43,993 bases of DNA from contig CALWPP010000003.1 of NCBI GenBank assembly GCA_944383455.1, positions 115,652 to 159,644 of the forward strand, written 5' to 3'. Source of the stretch: an uncultured Peptostreptococcaceae bacterium. Its GTDB lineage: Bacteria; Bacillota; Clostridia; Peptostreptococcales; Peptostreptococcaceae. This document shows positions 16,994 to 27,259 of the stretch, in pieces. The translations under genes and the position numbers were made by a program. How positions within the stretch are numbered: the stretch's first letter is position 1; each line of letters opens with the position of its first letter. The notes below the pieces were generated by a model. It made no database searches. It saw nothing but the letters and a program-made list of their open reading frames with translations, and had not been told where the DNA came from.

Positions 16994-18211
16994 CTAGCCA
17001 TTAAATTCATCGTGTATAGCGTGAACAGCGTTTAACATATCATCTTTTTTTACTAAGCAAGATATAGTCATATGGGAATCAGAAGTTTGTAGAAGTTGTA
17101 TATTATATTTTGATAAAGAAGTAACTACCCTTGCCATAACTCCAGGAGTACCCATTATCTCAGCTCCTATTAAAGTGACTTTTGCACAGTCTTTTCTTAT
17201 CTCAAAATCAACACTAAATCTTTTTAAGATATTTTCAACTTTAGTTATATCATCTTCTTTTATAATAAATGCTTTATTGTCTACAAAAAAGTTTATCATA
17301 TCAATACTAACAGAACTTTTTTGTATTTCATTTAGTATTTCTATAAAATTATCTTCTTCTGATTTTATTTTTACTTGAGCAATATTTTCTTGATTTGCAA
17401 CTGCAGTATTTACATTAACTGTATCTTCATAAGTCATTTTTTCATTAATTGAAGTTCTCATAATACCAATATTAGTTCCTTTTGCTAAAGGATTTAAAGT
17501 GTTTTTAATTACTAAAGTTATATTAGCACTTTTTGCAAGCTGAACAGCTCTTGGATGAATAACTTTAGCTCCTTTATCGGCCATTTGAAAAACTTCCTCA
17601 TAACCTATATGTTCAAGAACCTTTGCATTTGGCTCAACTCTAGGGTCAGCTGTCATAACTCCATCAACATCAGTATAAATTTCTACAGTATCACATTTTA
17701 AGGCTTTTCCAATTGCAACTGCTGATGTATCACTTCCTCCACGACCTAGTGTAGTTAGTTCGTTATTAGTTGTAATACCTTGAAATCCTGCTACAACTAC
17801 AACTTTTCCTTTATTTAATTCATTTAAAATTCTTTTAGGATCTACATCTACTATTTTTGAATTTCCGTAATTATCATCAGTTATTATTCCAGCTTGACCT
17901 CCATTTAAAAATACAGCATCAATTCCTTCATTTAATAAAATATTAGTAAAAACAGTACCAGAAATTATTTCTCCACAAGTCATTAAAGCATCTAGTTCCC
18001 TTTTTTGTGGATTTTTATTTATATTCTTAACTAAATTAATTAGGGTATCAGTTGCATAAGGGTCGCCTTTTCTTCCCATTGCTGATACTACTACTACTAA
18101 CTGTAAATCATTATCTTTTTCTTTATAAGATTTTATTATTTTCAGTACTTCATTCATTTTCTCATATGATTGTACAGAAGTCCCACCAAATTTTTGAACT
18201 AATATCCCCAC
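16994..18211 (-). CDS. dapG: Aspartate kinase (DapG/LysC type)
   Basis: ATP-dependent phosphorylation of aspartate, first step to lysine, threonine, methionine and diaminopimelate. 405 residues, the length of monofunctional Bacillus-type kinases. The kinase domain has VQKFGGTSV (5-13), TLGRGGSDTSAVAIG and the TDVDGVMTADPRV segment. Two C-terminal ACT domains (about 265-405) would give feedback control. The GTG start at 18211 has AGGAGG about eight bases upstream. It follows ymxH after 14 bases, as dapG does in the B. subtilis block, although spoVF, asd and dapA, which lie between or after them there, are missing. No lysine riboswitch is seen upstream. Confidence 0.92.
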   Translation of the reverse strand: MGILVQKFGGTSVQSYEKMNEVLKIIKSYKEKDNDLQLVVVVSAMGRKGDPYATDTLINLVKNINKNPQKRELDALMTCGEIISGTVFTNILLNEGIDAVFLNGGQAGIITDDNYGNSKIVDVDPKRILNELNKGKVVVVAGFQGITTNNELTTLGRGGSDTSAVAIGKALKCDTVEIYTDVDGVMTADPRVEPNAKVLEHIGYEEVFQMADKGAKVIHPRAVQLAKSANITLVIKNTLNPLAKGTNIGIMRTSINEKMTYEDTVNVNTAVANQENIAQVKIKSEEDNFIEILNEIQKSSVSIDMINFFVDNKAFIIKEDDITKVENILKRFSVDFEIRKDCAKVTLIGAEIMGTPGVMARVVTSLSKYNIQLLQTSDSHMTISCLVKKDDMLNAVHAIHDEFNG

Positions 18212-18225
18212 CTAAAAACCTCCTA

Positions 18226-18471
18226 CTAATAAATTCCGTCGTGTTCTATTATTATCATATCGCTTCCAATTTTTCTAATGCTCTTCCAAGGTACTTCTAA
18301 AACAGAATCCCCTCTTTTAAAACCAAAAAAACCTCTTTCAGTTGGTATAGTAAGAGCAAGTATTTCTCCAGTAGTCTCATCTAAAATAAGGTCACATTCA
18401 CCCACAACACCAAGTCTTTCTCCAGTTGATAAGTTTACTATTTCTTTACCTGCTATTTCAGATAATTGCAT
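18226..18471 (-). CDS. ymxH: YlmC/YmxH family PRC-barrel protein
   Basis: 81-residue PRC-barrel protein, typical of the YlmC/YmxH family. It starts MQLSEIAGKEIVNLSTGERLGVVGECD, which is the PRC-barrel beta core, and ends SVLEVPWKSIRKIGSDMIII. The family is best known from endospore formers but also occurs in relatives that do not sporulate, and its function is not settled. Its place between ylxY and dapG matches B. subtilis. AAGGAGA is present before the ATG, and an extended -10 lies 44-52 bases upstream. Confidence 0.85.
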   Translation of the reverse strand: MQLSEIAGKEIVNLSTGERLGVVGECDLILDETTGEILALTIPTERGFFGFKRGDSVLEVPWKSIRKIGSDMIIIEHDGIY

Positions 18472-18514
18472 CTTAAAATCTCCTTTGTTAATATTTTAAA
18501 TATGGAGTAAAATT

Positions 18515-18523
18515 ATTTTACCA
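18515..18523 (-). promoter_or_regulatory. ymxH-dapG promoter candidate, extended -10
   Basis: Minus-strand TATGG TAAAAT (TAAAAT at 18515-18520 preceded directly by TGG). The -35 region is weak. It would give ymxH-dapG a start separate from pnp and ylxY. Confidence 0.45.
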
Positions 18524-18584
18524 TACTTTAAATCTTTTTGTATATTTTATAATATTCAAAATAAATAAAATAAGTGATTATGTA

Positions 18585-19328
18585 CTAAAATACATCTGAA
18601 AGCCTTCCAGCTTCAAGATTTTTTTCTCTGATTAAATCTATAATATCTCCTAAACATTTAGTAGTTGCATAAGTTGGATGCATAAGTATTATACTATTTT
18701 CAGTCATTTCCTTTTTCTTAACTCTCTCAAATACAACTTCGGGCTCTTTTCTATTATTCCAGTCAATAGTGTCAATATTCCACTTTATAGATGTATAACC
18801 AAGGCTTCTTGCAGCTTTTACAGTTTCTTTACCAAATGCACCCGATGGAGCCTGAAAAAATTTTGTTTCTTCTTTTATTATATCCTCTATTATTTTTTTT
18901 GCTGTTGATATTTCTTTTATATTTTCTTCATATGAAATAGTATCATAATCTATATGCCTATATCCATGATTTCCTATTTCATGACCTTCTTCTTTAATTC
19001 TAAGAAGTAAGTCTTTATTTTTTTCTGCCCATTTACCAGTAACGTTAAAACTCATTTTTATATTTTTTTCTTTTGCTACATCTAAAATTCCTTCTACGTA
19101 CTCACTTTCCCAACCTAAATCAATATTACATATTAAAGCTACGTAATTGCTATTTAATTTTGTGCCTTTTTCATAAGGCATATTTTCTTCTGGATTTATC
19201 ATATTAACTGCTTGTTTTCCATTATCTTTAAAAAAAATAAACATTCCTAAAGAAATAAAAAATATTAGTGCTAATATTGTAATAAGTATTTTTTTTAATT
19301 TATCTTTACTTATTACTACCATCATCAT
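18585..19328 (-). CDS. ylxY: YlxY-like polysaccharide deacetylase family protein
   Basis: 247 residues with an N-terminal membrane anchor (about 12-33), so the NodB domain (about 60-247) is outside. Motifs are atypical. CNIDLGWE stands where TFDDG is usual, HGYRH (121-125) keeps the metal histidines, and FQAPSG (158-163) has Gln where the Arg of RPPxG is expected. It ends with a normal ILMHP. YlxY sits directly after pnp in Bacillus, and this gene does too. The altered motifs suggest a reduced or different activity. AAGGAGG lies upstream of a run of three ATG codons; I keep the first. Confidence 0.8.
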   Translation of the reverse strand: MMMVVISKDKLKKILITILALIFFISLGMFIFFKDNGKQAVNMINPEENMPYEKGTKLNSNYVALICNIDLGWESEYVEGILDVAKEKNIKMSFNVTGKWAEKNKDLLLRIKEEGHEIGNHGYRHIDYDTISYEENIKEISTAKKIIEDIIKEETKFFQAPSGAFGKETVKAARSLGYTSIKWNIDTIDWNNRKEPEVVFERVKKKEMTENSIILMHPTYATTKCLGDIIDLIREKNLEAGRLSDVF

Positions 19329-19390
19329 AAACTAAAAAACCTCCTTAAACTATTATATAAAATAATATTAACTAGGATTATAGTTTATGC

Positions 19391-19419
19391 AAAAAAAGAA
19401 GCTCTTGTTAAAGAACTTC
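19391..19419 (-). terminator. pnp terminator
   Basis: On the minus strand GAAGTTCTT-TAAC-AAGAGCTTC followed by seven T. The 9-bp stem has one G-U pair and lies just after the pnp stop. ylxY beyond it may depend on read-through. Confidence 0.8.
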
Positions 19420-19426
19420 CCCATTA

Positions 19427-21529
19427 TTATTTTTCTTCTTTTTTAGGCTTTGGTAAAAGAACTTTTCTTGAAAGATTAGCTCTTCCTTTTTCATCTATTT
19501 CAGTAACTTTAACCTCTACCTCATCCCCTATACTTAGTGCATCTTCTACTTTTTGAACTCTTTCATGAGATATTTGAGAAACGTGTAAAAGACCTTCTTT
19601 TCCAGGTAATACTTCAACGAATGCTCCAAAATTAGTTATTCTAGTTACCTTACCTTTATAAATTTCATTTACTTCAATTTCTGCTACTATATCGTGTATT
19701 AATTTTTTAGCTAAATTAAGCATATCTAAATCAACACCAGATATAAATACTTCTCCAGTTTGTTCAATATCTATTTTAACGCCAGTATCTTCTATTATTT
19801 TACTTATTACTTTTCCACCAGGACCTATAACATCTCTTATTTTATCTGGGTGAATATTCATTGTAGTTATTTTTGGTGCATATTTTGAAAGTTCCGGTTT
19901 TGGAGATGATATTACTTTTTTCATTTCATTTAATATATGAATTCTACCAACTTTTGCTTGAGTTAAAGCTTTAGTTAATATTTCTTTGTCAATACCAGCT
20001 ATTTTTATATCCATTTGAATAGCAGTTATACCATCTTCTGTACCTGCAACTTTAAAGTCCATATCTCCTAAATGGTCTTCCATACCTTGAATATCAGATA
20101 AAACTGCAACTTTATTATCATGCTTTATAAGTCCCATTGCAATACCTGATACCATCGATTTTATTGGAACTCCTGCATCTAAAAGCGACAAAGTAGAACC
20201 ACAAACACTTCCTTGAGAAGTAGAACCATTAGAACTTAAAACTTCAGATACTACTCTTATAGCGTATGGAAATTCTTCTTTTGATGGAAGTACCGGTATT
20301 AAAGCACGTTCTGCTAAAGCTCCATGACCTACCTCACGCCTTCCAGGTCCTCTTGAAGGTCTAGCTTCTCCTACGCTGTATGCTGGGAAGTTATAGTGAT
20401 GCATATATCTTTTACTTTCTTCCTCATCAAGTCCATCAAGTATTTGAACATCTCCAAGTGCACCTAAAGTAGCAATTGACATTACTTGTGTTTGTCCTCT
20501 TGTAAAAAGTCCTGACCCGTGCGCTCTTGGCACAAATCCGTTATCACACCATATAGGTCTTATCTCATCTAATTTTCTATTATCTGGCCTTATATTATCA
20601 TGTACTATAAGTTTTCTAACTTCTTCTTTTATTATTGATTGAAGTGTATCTTCTATATCCGTTTGATACTCATCAAGTAAATCCTCAAACTTTTCTAAAG
20701 TTTTTGTCTTAACTAAGTCCATTTTTTCCATTCTTTCAAGCTTTTCAATAGTTTGTACAGCTTGTTTCATATCTTCTGTTGCAAAATCTCTTACAGCTTT
20801 TTCAATTTCTTCATCTGGCTTAAATAAAGTAACTTCCATTTTTTCTTTACCAACTTCAGCTACTATTTCTTCAACAAATGAAACTATCTTTTTAATCTCT
20901 TCGTGTGCAAAAAGTATAGCTTCAAGCATTAGTGAGTCTGGAATACAGTTAGCACCAGCTTCAACCATCATTATAGCGTCCTTTGTACCAGATACTACAA
21001 GGTGCATTTCACTTTTTTCTCTTTCATTAAGAGTAGGATTAACAACAAAAGCTCCATCAATAAGACCAATTAAAACAGAACCTGTTGGTCCGTTAAATGG
21101 TATTTCAGATATAGAAAGTGCTATTGAAGAACCAATCATTGAAACTATATCTGGTGTACAATCTGGGTCAACTGATAAAACTGTTGCAACTACTTGTACA
21201 TCATTTCTAAACCCTTTTGGAAAAAGTGGTCTTATAGGTCTATCTATAAGTCTTGATGTAAGTATTGCTTTTTCTGAAGGTTTACCCTCTCTTTTTAAAA
21301 ATCCACCTGGTATTTTACCAACAGAATAAAGTCTTTCTTCATAATCAACACTTAATGGGAAAAAATCTATTCCATCTCTTGGTTCAGCTGATTTTGAAAC
21401 ATTTACCATAACCATTGTTTCACCATAAGTTATTATGGCACTACCGCTTGTAAGTTCGGCAATTTTTCCAATTTCAACTTTAAGTTCTCTACCAGCAAAG
21501 GTAGTTTTAAAAATCTTATGTTCAAACAT
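19427..21529 (-). CDS. pnp: Polynucleotide phosphorylase
   Basis: Phosphorolytic 3'-5' exoribonuclease of the RNA degradosome, 700 residues. It has a tandem RNase PH core (first about 10-145, second about 310-540, with [35 protein letters not shown] and [18 protein letters not shown]), an inter-domain helical part, a KH domain (about 555-615, IGPGGKVI) and an S1 domain (about 620-690, [13 protein letters not shown]). All parts are intact. It follows rpsO, as in most bacteria. Own expression is possible from the 181-base gap, and a terminator follows. Confidence 0.97.
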   Translation of the reverse strand: MFEHKIFKTTFAGRELKVEIGKIAELTSGSAIITYGETMVMVNVSKSAEPRDGIDFFPLSVDYEERLYSVGKIPGGFLKREGKPSEKAILTSRLIDRPIRPLFPKGFRNDVQVVATVLSVDPDCTPDIVSMIGSSIALSISEIPFNGPTGSVLIGLIDGAFVVNPTLNEREKSEMHLVVSGTKDAIMMVEAGANCIPDSLMLEAILFAHEEIKKIVSFVEEIVAEVGKEKMEVTLFKPDEEIEKAVRDFATEDMKQAVQTIEKLERMEKMDLVKTKTLEKFEDLLDEYQTDIEDTLQSIIKEEVRKLIVHDNIRPDNRKLDEIRPIWCDNGFVPRAHGSGLFTRGQTQVMSIATLGALGDVQILDGLDEEESKRYMHHYNFPAYSVGEARPSRGPGRREVGHGALAERALIPVLPSKEEFPYAIRVVSEVLSSNGSTSQGSVCGSTLSLLDAGVPIKSMVSGIAMGLIKHDNKVAVLSDIQGMEDHLGDMDFKVAGTEDGITAIQMDIKIAGIDKEILTKALTQAKVGRIHILNEMKKVISSPKPELSKYAPKITTMNIHPDKIRDVIGPGGKVISKIIEDTGVKIDIEQTGEVFISGVDLDMLNLAKKLIHDIVAEIEVNEIYKGKVTRITNFGAFVEVLPGKEGLLHVSQISHERVQKVEDALSIGDEVEVKVTEIDEKGRANLSRKVLLPKPKKEEK

Positions 21530-21669
21530 TAAGTTTGTTTCCTCCTATTAATTATATCTTCGAGTTTATGTATAACTATTTATTATCTTATCAAATATAG
21601 TATATTTTAACAACTAATTTTTAAACTAGTATATAGTATGTGTACTTTTTGATTAAATATAAACCACAT

Positions 21670-21695
21670 AAAAAAGCAGGTAATAAATACCTGCT
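21670..21695 (-). terminator. rpsO terminator
   Basis: Perfect 8-bp stem AGCAGGTA (21675-21682) / TACCTGCT (21688-21695), loop ATAAA. Reading the minus strand, TTTTT follows. It lies between rpsO and pnp. Confidence 0.85.
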
Positions 21696-21710
21696 CTATA
21701 AAAAGTAAAA

Positions 21711-21965
21711 TTACTTTCTAAGTCCTAATTTAGCTATTAAGCTTCTGTATCCTTCTAAGTCTTTTTCTTTTAAGTAAGATAATAAGTTTCTTCTTTTACC
21801 AACCATTTTTAAAAGTCCTCTTCTTGAGTGGTGGTCTTTTTTGTGAACTTTTAAGTGTTCATTTAATTCATTTATTCTAGCTGTTAATAAAGCTATTTGT
21901 ACTTCTGGAGAACCAGTATCTCCTTCTTTTCTTCCATATTCTTTTATTATTTGTGATTTATTCAT
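21711..21965 (-). CDS. rpsO: Ribosomal protein S15
   Basis: Primary 16S-binding protein of the small-subunit platform. 84 residues, a few short of the usual 88-89. Core motifs are [17 protein letters not shown], the [12 protein letters not shown] rRNA-binding loop and [17 protein letters not shown] lies before the ATG. The leader carries a long hairpin (22001-22032) and the gene ends in its own terminator, so it can be made independently of both ribF and pnp. Confidence 0.97.
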   Translation of the reverse strand: MNKSQIIKEYGRKEGDTGSPEVQIALLTARINELNEHLKVHKKDHHSRRGLLKMVGKRRNLLSYLKEKDLEGYRSLIAKLGLRK

Positions 21966-22000
21966 AAGTTTACCTCCATTATTTTAAAAATCCCCTATAA

Positions 22001-22032
22001 CTAAGCAGAGATTGGAGAAATCTTTTGCTGAG
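22001..22032 (-). ncRNA. Hairpin in the rpsO leader, possible S15 autoregulatory element
   Basis: Minus-strand RNA CUCAGCAAAAGAUU-UCUCC-AAUCUCUGCUUAG folds into a near-complete stem with a few mismatches, about 35 bases before the rpsO start. There is no U-tract after it, so it is not a plain terminator. S15 leaders that bind S15 are known in several bacterial groups. This one shows only the structure. Confidence 0.45.
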
Positions 22033-22082
22033 TAAAGGTTCTTTAGTATATTAACACACAAGGTATATTTTGTAAATATGTT

Positions 22083-23006
22083 CTAAAAAATATTTTCAAT
22101 ATATTTATTTCTTATAAAATTAACATCTTTTTTTAGTTGTTTTTTAAGCTCATCAATTCCACTAAACTTTTTTTCATCTCTAATTCTTTCTAAAAACTCA
22201 ATTTTTATTATCTCTCCGTAAATATCTTCATCAAAGTCTAGTATATTAGTTTCTATTGATAAATTTTTACCATTTACAGTTGGATTAAATCCAATATTAG
22301 TAGCACCGATAAATTCTTTATCTTTTATAAAAACTTTAGTAGCATATATTCCATTCTTAGGTATTAAAATACTTTCATCAACTAACATATTAGCAGTAGG
22401 AAAACCAATAGTTCTTCCAATTTTTCTTGCATGTATTACTTTACCACTTACATTATAATTTCTACCTAAATAATCATTTATTTTATCTACATATCCATCT
22501 TTTATTAATTCTCTTATATATGTACTACTAATTCTTCTTTTTAGGATATTGATTTCTTCTATTACATCCACTTCAAAGTTAAATTTTTTTGATAAATCTA
22601 TTAAAGTTTTAACATCTCCTTCTTTATTTCTTCCAAAGGTAAAATCATGTCCTACAACAATTTTTTTTGCATTTAGCTTTTCGACTAATGTTTTTTCAAC
22701 AAAATCATACGAACTTATTTTTGTCATATCTTCATTAAATACTATATTTATAATAATATCTACTCCAAATGACTTTAATATATTAATTTTTTCTTTATTA
22801 GTAATAATATTTTTTATAGAATTTGGTCTGAAAAAATTTAATGGGTGATTTGAAAATGTAAAAACAACACTTTTTAGATTGTTATTTTTAGCACAAGAAA
22901 CAGACCTTTTTATAAGTTCTTGGTGACCTTTATGAAGTCCATCAAAATTTCCTATTGTAATAATAGTTTTTTCGTCGATTTTTTTTATATCATTTATAGT
23001 ACTCAT
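22083..23006 (-). CDS. ribF: Bifunctional riboflavin kinase / FAD synthetase
   Basis: Makes FMN and FAD from riboflavin. 307 residues. The N-terminal nucleotidyltransferase domain has TIGNFDGLHKGHQ (the HxGH site, about 16-28) and VGHDFTFGRNKEG, then ISSTYIRELI. The C-terminal riboflavin kinase domain (about 180-300) has the family motif GRTIGFPTANM and a PKNGIYATKV strand. Its place between truB and rpsO is the Bacillus order. No FMN riboswitch precedes it; it is read with truB, 14 bases upstream. Confidence 0.95.
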   Translation of the reverse strand: MSTINDIKKIDEKTIITIGNFDGLHKGHQELIKRSVSCAKNNNLKSVVFTFSNHPLNFFRPNSIKNIITNKEKINILKSFGVDIIINIVFNEDMTKISSYDFVEKTLVEKLNAKKIVVGHDFTFGRNKEGDVKTLIDLSKKFNFEVDVIEEINILKRRISSTYIRELIKDGYVDKINDYLGRNYNVSGKVIHARKIGRTIGFPTANMLVDESILIPKNGIYATKVFIKDKEFIGATNIGFNPTVNGKNLSIETNILDFDEDIYGEIIKIEFLERIRDEKKFSGIDELKKQLKKDVNFIRNKYIENIF

Positions 23007-23020
23007 AATCTCCCCGCTTT

Positions 23021-23929
23021 TTATACTATAAATAGCTTATCACTTTTTATGCTAATAGTATCGTCTTTTCTTATTATTTTTCCAGTTCCTAAAAAATTAT
23101 CTTTACTATATACTCTAACTATATCGTCTTTTTCGGTAAAATCTTTTTCTATAAATCTATTTTCTTCAATTATTCCACCATTTGAATAATATTTAACTGC
23201 ATTATCATTTAAAACAACTTTATTAAAATCTGACAAAACAAAATCTATATTATAAAGATAATCTTTTAAAGTATCATTTTCTTTAAATTCTTTTAAATCA
23301 TCTAGTGTAATAGAATTATCAAGCGTAAATTTTCCAGATTTTACTCTAATTAAAGAAGACATACAACCACCAACACCTAAAACTTTTCCAATATCATAAC
23401 AAATACTTCTTACATAAGTTCCTTTTGAACATTCAACATAAAAACTTATTTTGTTTTTGTTAATACTTAAAATATCTAGTTTCTTTATATTTACTTTTCT
23501 TGGTTTTACATCTATTTTATCTATATTACCACTTCTAGCTAAATCACACATTCTTTTTCCATTTACTTTAAGTGCAGAATATATTGGTGGCAGTTGGTCA
23601 ATTTCTCCTAATTGTGTTTTGAATGCTTTTTTTATCTCATCATTATTAAAGATAAAATCTTTATTTTCTTCTATTATTTTACCAGTTATATCATAAGTGT
23701 CAGTTATTAACCCTAAAGTTAGTTCACAAATATATGCTTTATCTTTATTTAAAATAAGTTCACTTACCTTAGTTGCTTTTCCTATACATATAGGTAATAC
23801 CCCTGATGCATCTGGATCAAGGGTACCTGTGTGACCAACTTTTTTTATATTTAAAGTTTTTCTAACAATACTCACAACATCATGCGAAGTCATACCAGTA
23901 GGTTTTATTATACTTATAATTTTATTCAT
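23021..23929 (-). CDS. truB: tRNA pseudouridine-55 synthase
   Basis: Modifies U55 in the T-loop of tRNAs. 302 residues. Typical marks are KPTGMTSHDVV (9-19), GHTGTLDPDASGVL with catalytic Asp38, the PPIYSALKVNGKRMCDLAR segment and the KGTYVRSICYDIG motif, then a C-terminal PUA-like region. It begins nine bases after nrnA, in the continuous minus-strand run. Confidence 0.96.
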   Translation of the reverse strand: MNKIISIIKPTGMTSHDVVSIVRKTLNIKKVGHTGTLDPDASGVLPICIGKATKVSELILNKDKAYICELTLGLITDTYDITGKIIEENKDFIFNNDEIKKAFKTQLGEIDQLPPIYSALKVNGKRMCDLARSGNIDKIDVKPRKVNIKKLDILSINKNKISFYVECSKGTYVRSICYDIGKVLGVGGCMSSLIRVKSGKFTLDNSITLDDLKEFKENDTLKDYLYNIDFVLSDFNKVVLNDNAVKYYSNGGIIEENRFIEKDFTEKDDIVRVYSKDNFLGTGKIIRKDDTISIKSDKLFIV

Positions 23930-23938
23930 TTTATCACC

Positions 23939-24910
23939 CTATATAGCTTTTAGTACACATTCTATAACTTTATTAATAGCATTATCTACACTGTCATAAA
24001 TAGTACATCCTGAAGCTCTTTTGTGACCTCCACCACCAAGACTTTTTGCAATTTCACTAACATCAACATATGACTTTGACCTTAAACTTACCTTTACTTC
24101 ATTTTCATCTTTTTGTTTTAGTAAAATACCAACTTCTATTCCTTCTATATCTCTAGTATAACTTGCAATACCATCAACATCACCAAATGAAATATCATTT
24201 TTTTCCATCATTTCTTTAGTAACACTAATTAAAGCAACTTTGTTATTATAAACTTTTAAAGTATTTAGGGCTTCTCCTAAAAGTTTATAATAATTAAATG
24301 AATTACTTTGGAATACTTTTTGTATTATTAAATCTTTTTTAGCACCTTTTTTAAGTAAATTTTTTGCCATGTCAAATGAAGTTTCTTTTGCACTTTGGTA
24401 CATAAAGTTTCCTGTATCGGTTAAAAGACCTGTATAAAGACTAGTTGCCACTTTTTCATCAATTATACTTTTATTTTTTACAAGCTCATATTGAGAAAGT
24501 AAATTATAAACTAATTCACAAGTTGAAGAACCATCAGAATCAACATAATTATAATCTCCAAAAAAATCATTACTTATATGATGATCTATATTTATTAATT
24601 TTTGTGCATTTTCTATTAATCTATCTTCTATACAAATTCTTTTTTTATCTCCACAGTCAAGTGTTATTACACTATAATTCTTAATATTAATATTATCTGA
24701 CTTTAGAATACTTATATCATCAGTTAAAAATGATATATTTTTAGGAATAGTATCATCAAGTACATAGTATACTTCTTTTCCTAAGTTTTTAAGGGCTAAA
24801 TACATTGAAAGTGTTGAACCAATATTATCTCCATCAGGATTAATATGAGAAGTAACTAAAAAATAGTTACTTCTCTCTATAAAATCTACTATATCTTTTA
24901 TATTATTCAT
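23939..24910 (-). CDS. nrnA: Oligoribonuclease / 3'-phosphoadenosine phosphatase NrnA (DHH family)
   Basis: Degrades 2-5 nt RNA fragments and pAp. About 323 residues. The DHH domain has HINPDGDNIGS, LDCGD, NIDHHISNDFFG and TDTGNFMY. The DHHA1 domain ends in GGGGHKRASG. The ATG at 24910, with GAGGAAG six bases before it, is preferred over the TTG at 24925. This start overlaps the rbfA stop by eight bases (ATGAATAA), a translational-coupling arrangement. It stands in the slot between rbfA and truB, where many Clostridia carry it. Confidence 0.93.
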   Translation of the reverse strand: MNNIKDIVDFIERSNYFLVTSHINPDGDNIGSTLSMYLALKNLGKEVYYVLDDTIPKNISFLTDDISILKSDNINIKNYSVITLDCGDKKRICIEDRLIENAQKLINIDHHISNDFFGDYNYVDSDGSSTCELVYNLLSQYELVKNKSIIDEKVATSLYTGLLTDTGNFMYQSAKETSFDMAKNLLKKGAKKDLIIQKVFQSNSFNYYKLLGEALNTLKVYNNKVALISVTKEMMEKNDISFGDVDGIASYTRDIEGIEVGILLKQKDENEVKVSLRSKSYVDVSEIAKSLGGGGHKRASGCTIYDSVDNAINKVIECVLKAI

Positions 24911-25283
24911 TAGAGTCTTCCTCAAAATCTTCTTTATGTAAATTACTATTTACTTTTTTGATTAATTCTTCCATATATATTCCTTTTTTAATAGAATCAT
25001 CAACCTTAAAAATTATTTGAGGAGTATGTCTTAATTTAACACTTTTACTAACTTCTTTCCTTAAAAAATTAGATGCACTTTTTAGTCCTTCTAAACTTTC
25101 TTCTTCATCTCCACCAAGTATACTTACATAAACATAAGCATAACTTAAGTCACTTGTTACCTCAACTTCAGTAACGCTTACCATAGAATTTATTCTAGGA
25201 TCTTTTATACCACTTATTAACATATTTCCAATAACTTTTCTTATTTCTTCAGCTATTCTTTTTGTTCTACTAAAAGTTGCCAT
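24903..25283 (-). CDS. rbfA: Ribosome-binding factor A
   Basis: KH-like factor for late 30S maturation, 126 residues. Recognisable parts are RTKRIAEEIRKVIG at the start, KDPRI, the YAYVYVSILG strand, the LKSASNFLRKEVSKSVKLRHTP helix-turn, and PQIIFKVDDSIKKG. An acidic C-terminal tail (KEDFEEDSNE) follows. It lies 18 bases after infB, as in most bacteria, with ylxP missing between them. Confidence 0.96.
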   Translation of the reverse strand: MATFSRTKRIAEEIRKVIGNMLISGIKDPRINSMVSVTEVEVTSDLSYAYVYVSILGGDEEESLEGLKSASNFLRKEVSKSVKLRHTPQIIFKVDDSIKKGIYMEELIKKVNSNLHKEDFEEDSNE

Positions 25284-25301
25284 TAAAATCGCCTCTTTTT
25301 A

Positions 25302-27239
25302 TTATAATTTTCTTTCAATTTCCTTTGTTATATAACCTTCTATTATATCTCCAATTTTTATATCGTTATAATTTACTATTGTTATACCACACTCATATCC
25401 GTGATTAACTTCTTTTACATCATCTTTAAATCTTTTTAATGCAGCTAATTGACCTTCGTGAATTATTATTCCATCTCTAACTACTCTTACTTTACAATTT
25501 CTATAAATCTTACCACTAGTTACATAGCATCCTGCAATAGTTCCAACGCCAGAAAGCTTAAATGTTTCTCTAACTTCTGCTTTTCCTGTATCCTCATCTT
25601 TAAGTTCAGGGTCAAGCATACCGCTCATAGCAGCTTGAACATCTTCTATCGCTTTATATATTATAGTATAAGTTCTAACATCAACTTTTTCTTTATTTGC
25701 TAAAACTTCAGCACTAGGCACAGATTTTACATTAAATCCTATTATTATAGCATTTGATGCAGCAGCAAGCATAATATCAGATTCATTAACTGCACCAACT
25801 CCACAGTGAATTATTCTAACTGCTATTTCTTCAGTTGATAATTTTTCAAGTGATTGTCTAACAGCTTGAGAAGAACCCTGAACATCAGCTTTTATAACTA
25901 TATTAAGCTCTTTAGTATCAGCATCAGATACTTGTGAGAAAAATGCATCTAAACTCATTCTTTGATTTGATTTTAACATTTCTTCTCTTGCTTTTTCAGT
26001 TCTTTTTTCTGATATTTGTTTTGCAATCTTATCATTTAATACACCTATAAGTTGGTCTCCCCCTTGTGGTACTTCTGATAATCCAAGGATTTCAACTGCA
26101 GTTGAAGGTTCTGCTTTTTTAACTCTTTTTCCTTTTGAATTAATCATAGCCCTTACTTTACCACAACTAGTTCCACAAACAACAGGGTCTCCTACTTTAA
26201 GTGTTCCACCTTGAACTAAAACTGTAGCAACAGGACCTTTTCCTTTGTCAAGTTGAGCTTCTATTACTGTTCCAACAGCTCTTTTGTTTGGATTTGCTTT
26301 TAATTCTTGCATTTCTGCAACTAAAAGTATCATTTCAAGTAAAGTATCTATTCCTTCTTTTTTCAGTGCAGAAACTCCAACAGAAATAATATCTCCTCCC
26401 CAATCTTCAACTAAAAGACCTTGGTCAGCTAATTCTTGCTTTACTCTATCTGGGTTTGCAGTAGGTTTGTCTATTTTATTTATTGCTACTATTAAAGGAA
26501 CATTTGCAGCTTTTGCGTGGTTTATTGCTTCTATAGTTTGAGGCATTATACCATCATCAGCAGCAACAACAAGTATAGCTATATCTGTAACTTGTGCTCC
26601 TCTTGCTCTCATTGCAGTAAATGCTTCGTGACCTGGTGTATCTAAAAATACTATTTTTTTACCATTTATAACTACTTCACTAGCACCTATGTGTTGAGTT
26701 ATTCCTCCAGCTTCTCCTTTTGTTATGTTAGTTGAACGTATTGCATCAAGAAGTGATGTTTTACCATGGTCAACGTGACCCATAACAGTTACAACTGGTG
26801 GTCTTTCTATTAAATCTTCTTCTTTATCTTCTTCTATTTCAAGTAAATCATCTAAGTCTTGTTCAGATTCTGAACTTTCATCAGCTACAACTAAATTTTT
26901 GCCATATCCTTTTGCAACTTCACTAGCCACTTCAAAACTTATTTCTTGATTAATTGATGCCATAGTACCTAAAGACATAAGCTTCATTATTATTTCACTT
27001 GCAGTTTTTCCTAATTTTTCTGCAAGTAATTGAACAGTTAGGCTAGAATCTATAATTACTGTACTTCTTTCTTTTTCTAATTCTTCTTTTAATATATCTA
27101 GTGCTAGCTCTACTTCATCTTCTTCAAGAAAGCTATCTTTATCTGAAACATTTATGTCTAAAGCATTTAATCTTTTTACTGCTTCTTCATTACTTAACTC
27201 TAATTCCTTTGCTATTTGGTATACTCTTGTTTTTTTCAC
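25302..27239 (-). CDS. infB: Translation initiation factor IF-2
   Basis: GTPase that brings fMet-tRNA to the 30S subunit. 645 residues, at the short end because the linker before the G domain is brief. The N-terminal IF2_N piece ([21 protein letters not shown]) and a second IF2_N-like segment ([20 protein letters not shown]) are followed by an acidic linker. The G domain shows GHVDHGKTS (about 153), [15 protein letters not shown] and NKIDKP. Domains II, III and C2 follow. The GTG start has GGAGGTGA just upstream. Confidence 0.97.
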   Translation of the reverse strand: MKKTRVYQIAKELELSNEEAVKRLNALDINVSDKDSFLEEDEVELALDILKEELEKERSTVIIDSSLTVQLLAEKLGKTASEIIMKLMSLGTMASINQEISFEVASEVAKGYGKNLVVADESSESEQDLDDLLEIEEDKEEDLIERPPVVTVMGHVDHGKTSLLDAIRSTNITKGEAGGITQHIGASEVVINGKKIVFLDTPGHEAFTAMRARGAQVTDIAILVVAADDGIMPQTIEAINHAKAANVPLIVAINKIDKPTANPDRVKQELADQGLLVEDWGGDIISVGVSALKKEGIDTLLEMILLVAEMQELKANPNKRAVGTVIEAQLDKGKGPVATVLVQGGTLKVGDPVVCGTSCGKVRAMINSKGKRVKKAEPSTAVEILGLSEVPQGGDQLIGVLNDKIAKQISEKRTEKAREEMLKSNQRMSLDAFFSQVSDADTKELNIVIKADVQGSSQAVRQSLEKLSTEEIAVRIIHCGVGAVNESDIMLAAASNAIIIGFNVKSVPSAEVLANKEKVDVRTYTIIYKAIEDVQAAMSGMLDPELKDEDTGKAEVRETFKLSGVGTIAGCYVTSGKIYRNCKVRVVRDGIIIHEGQLAALKRFKDDVKEVNHGYECGITIVNYNDIKIGDIIEGYITKEIERKL

Positions 27240-27259
27240 AAGATCACCTCCATAAAAAT

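Noticed and set aside
18212..18600. Lysine riboswitch ahead of dapG
   Set aside because: ymxH begins 14 bases upstream of dapG, and the region before ymxH is only about 110 bases of AT-rich DNA without any such core.
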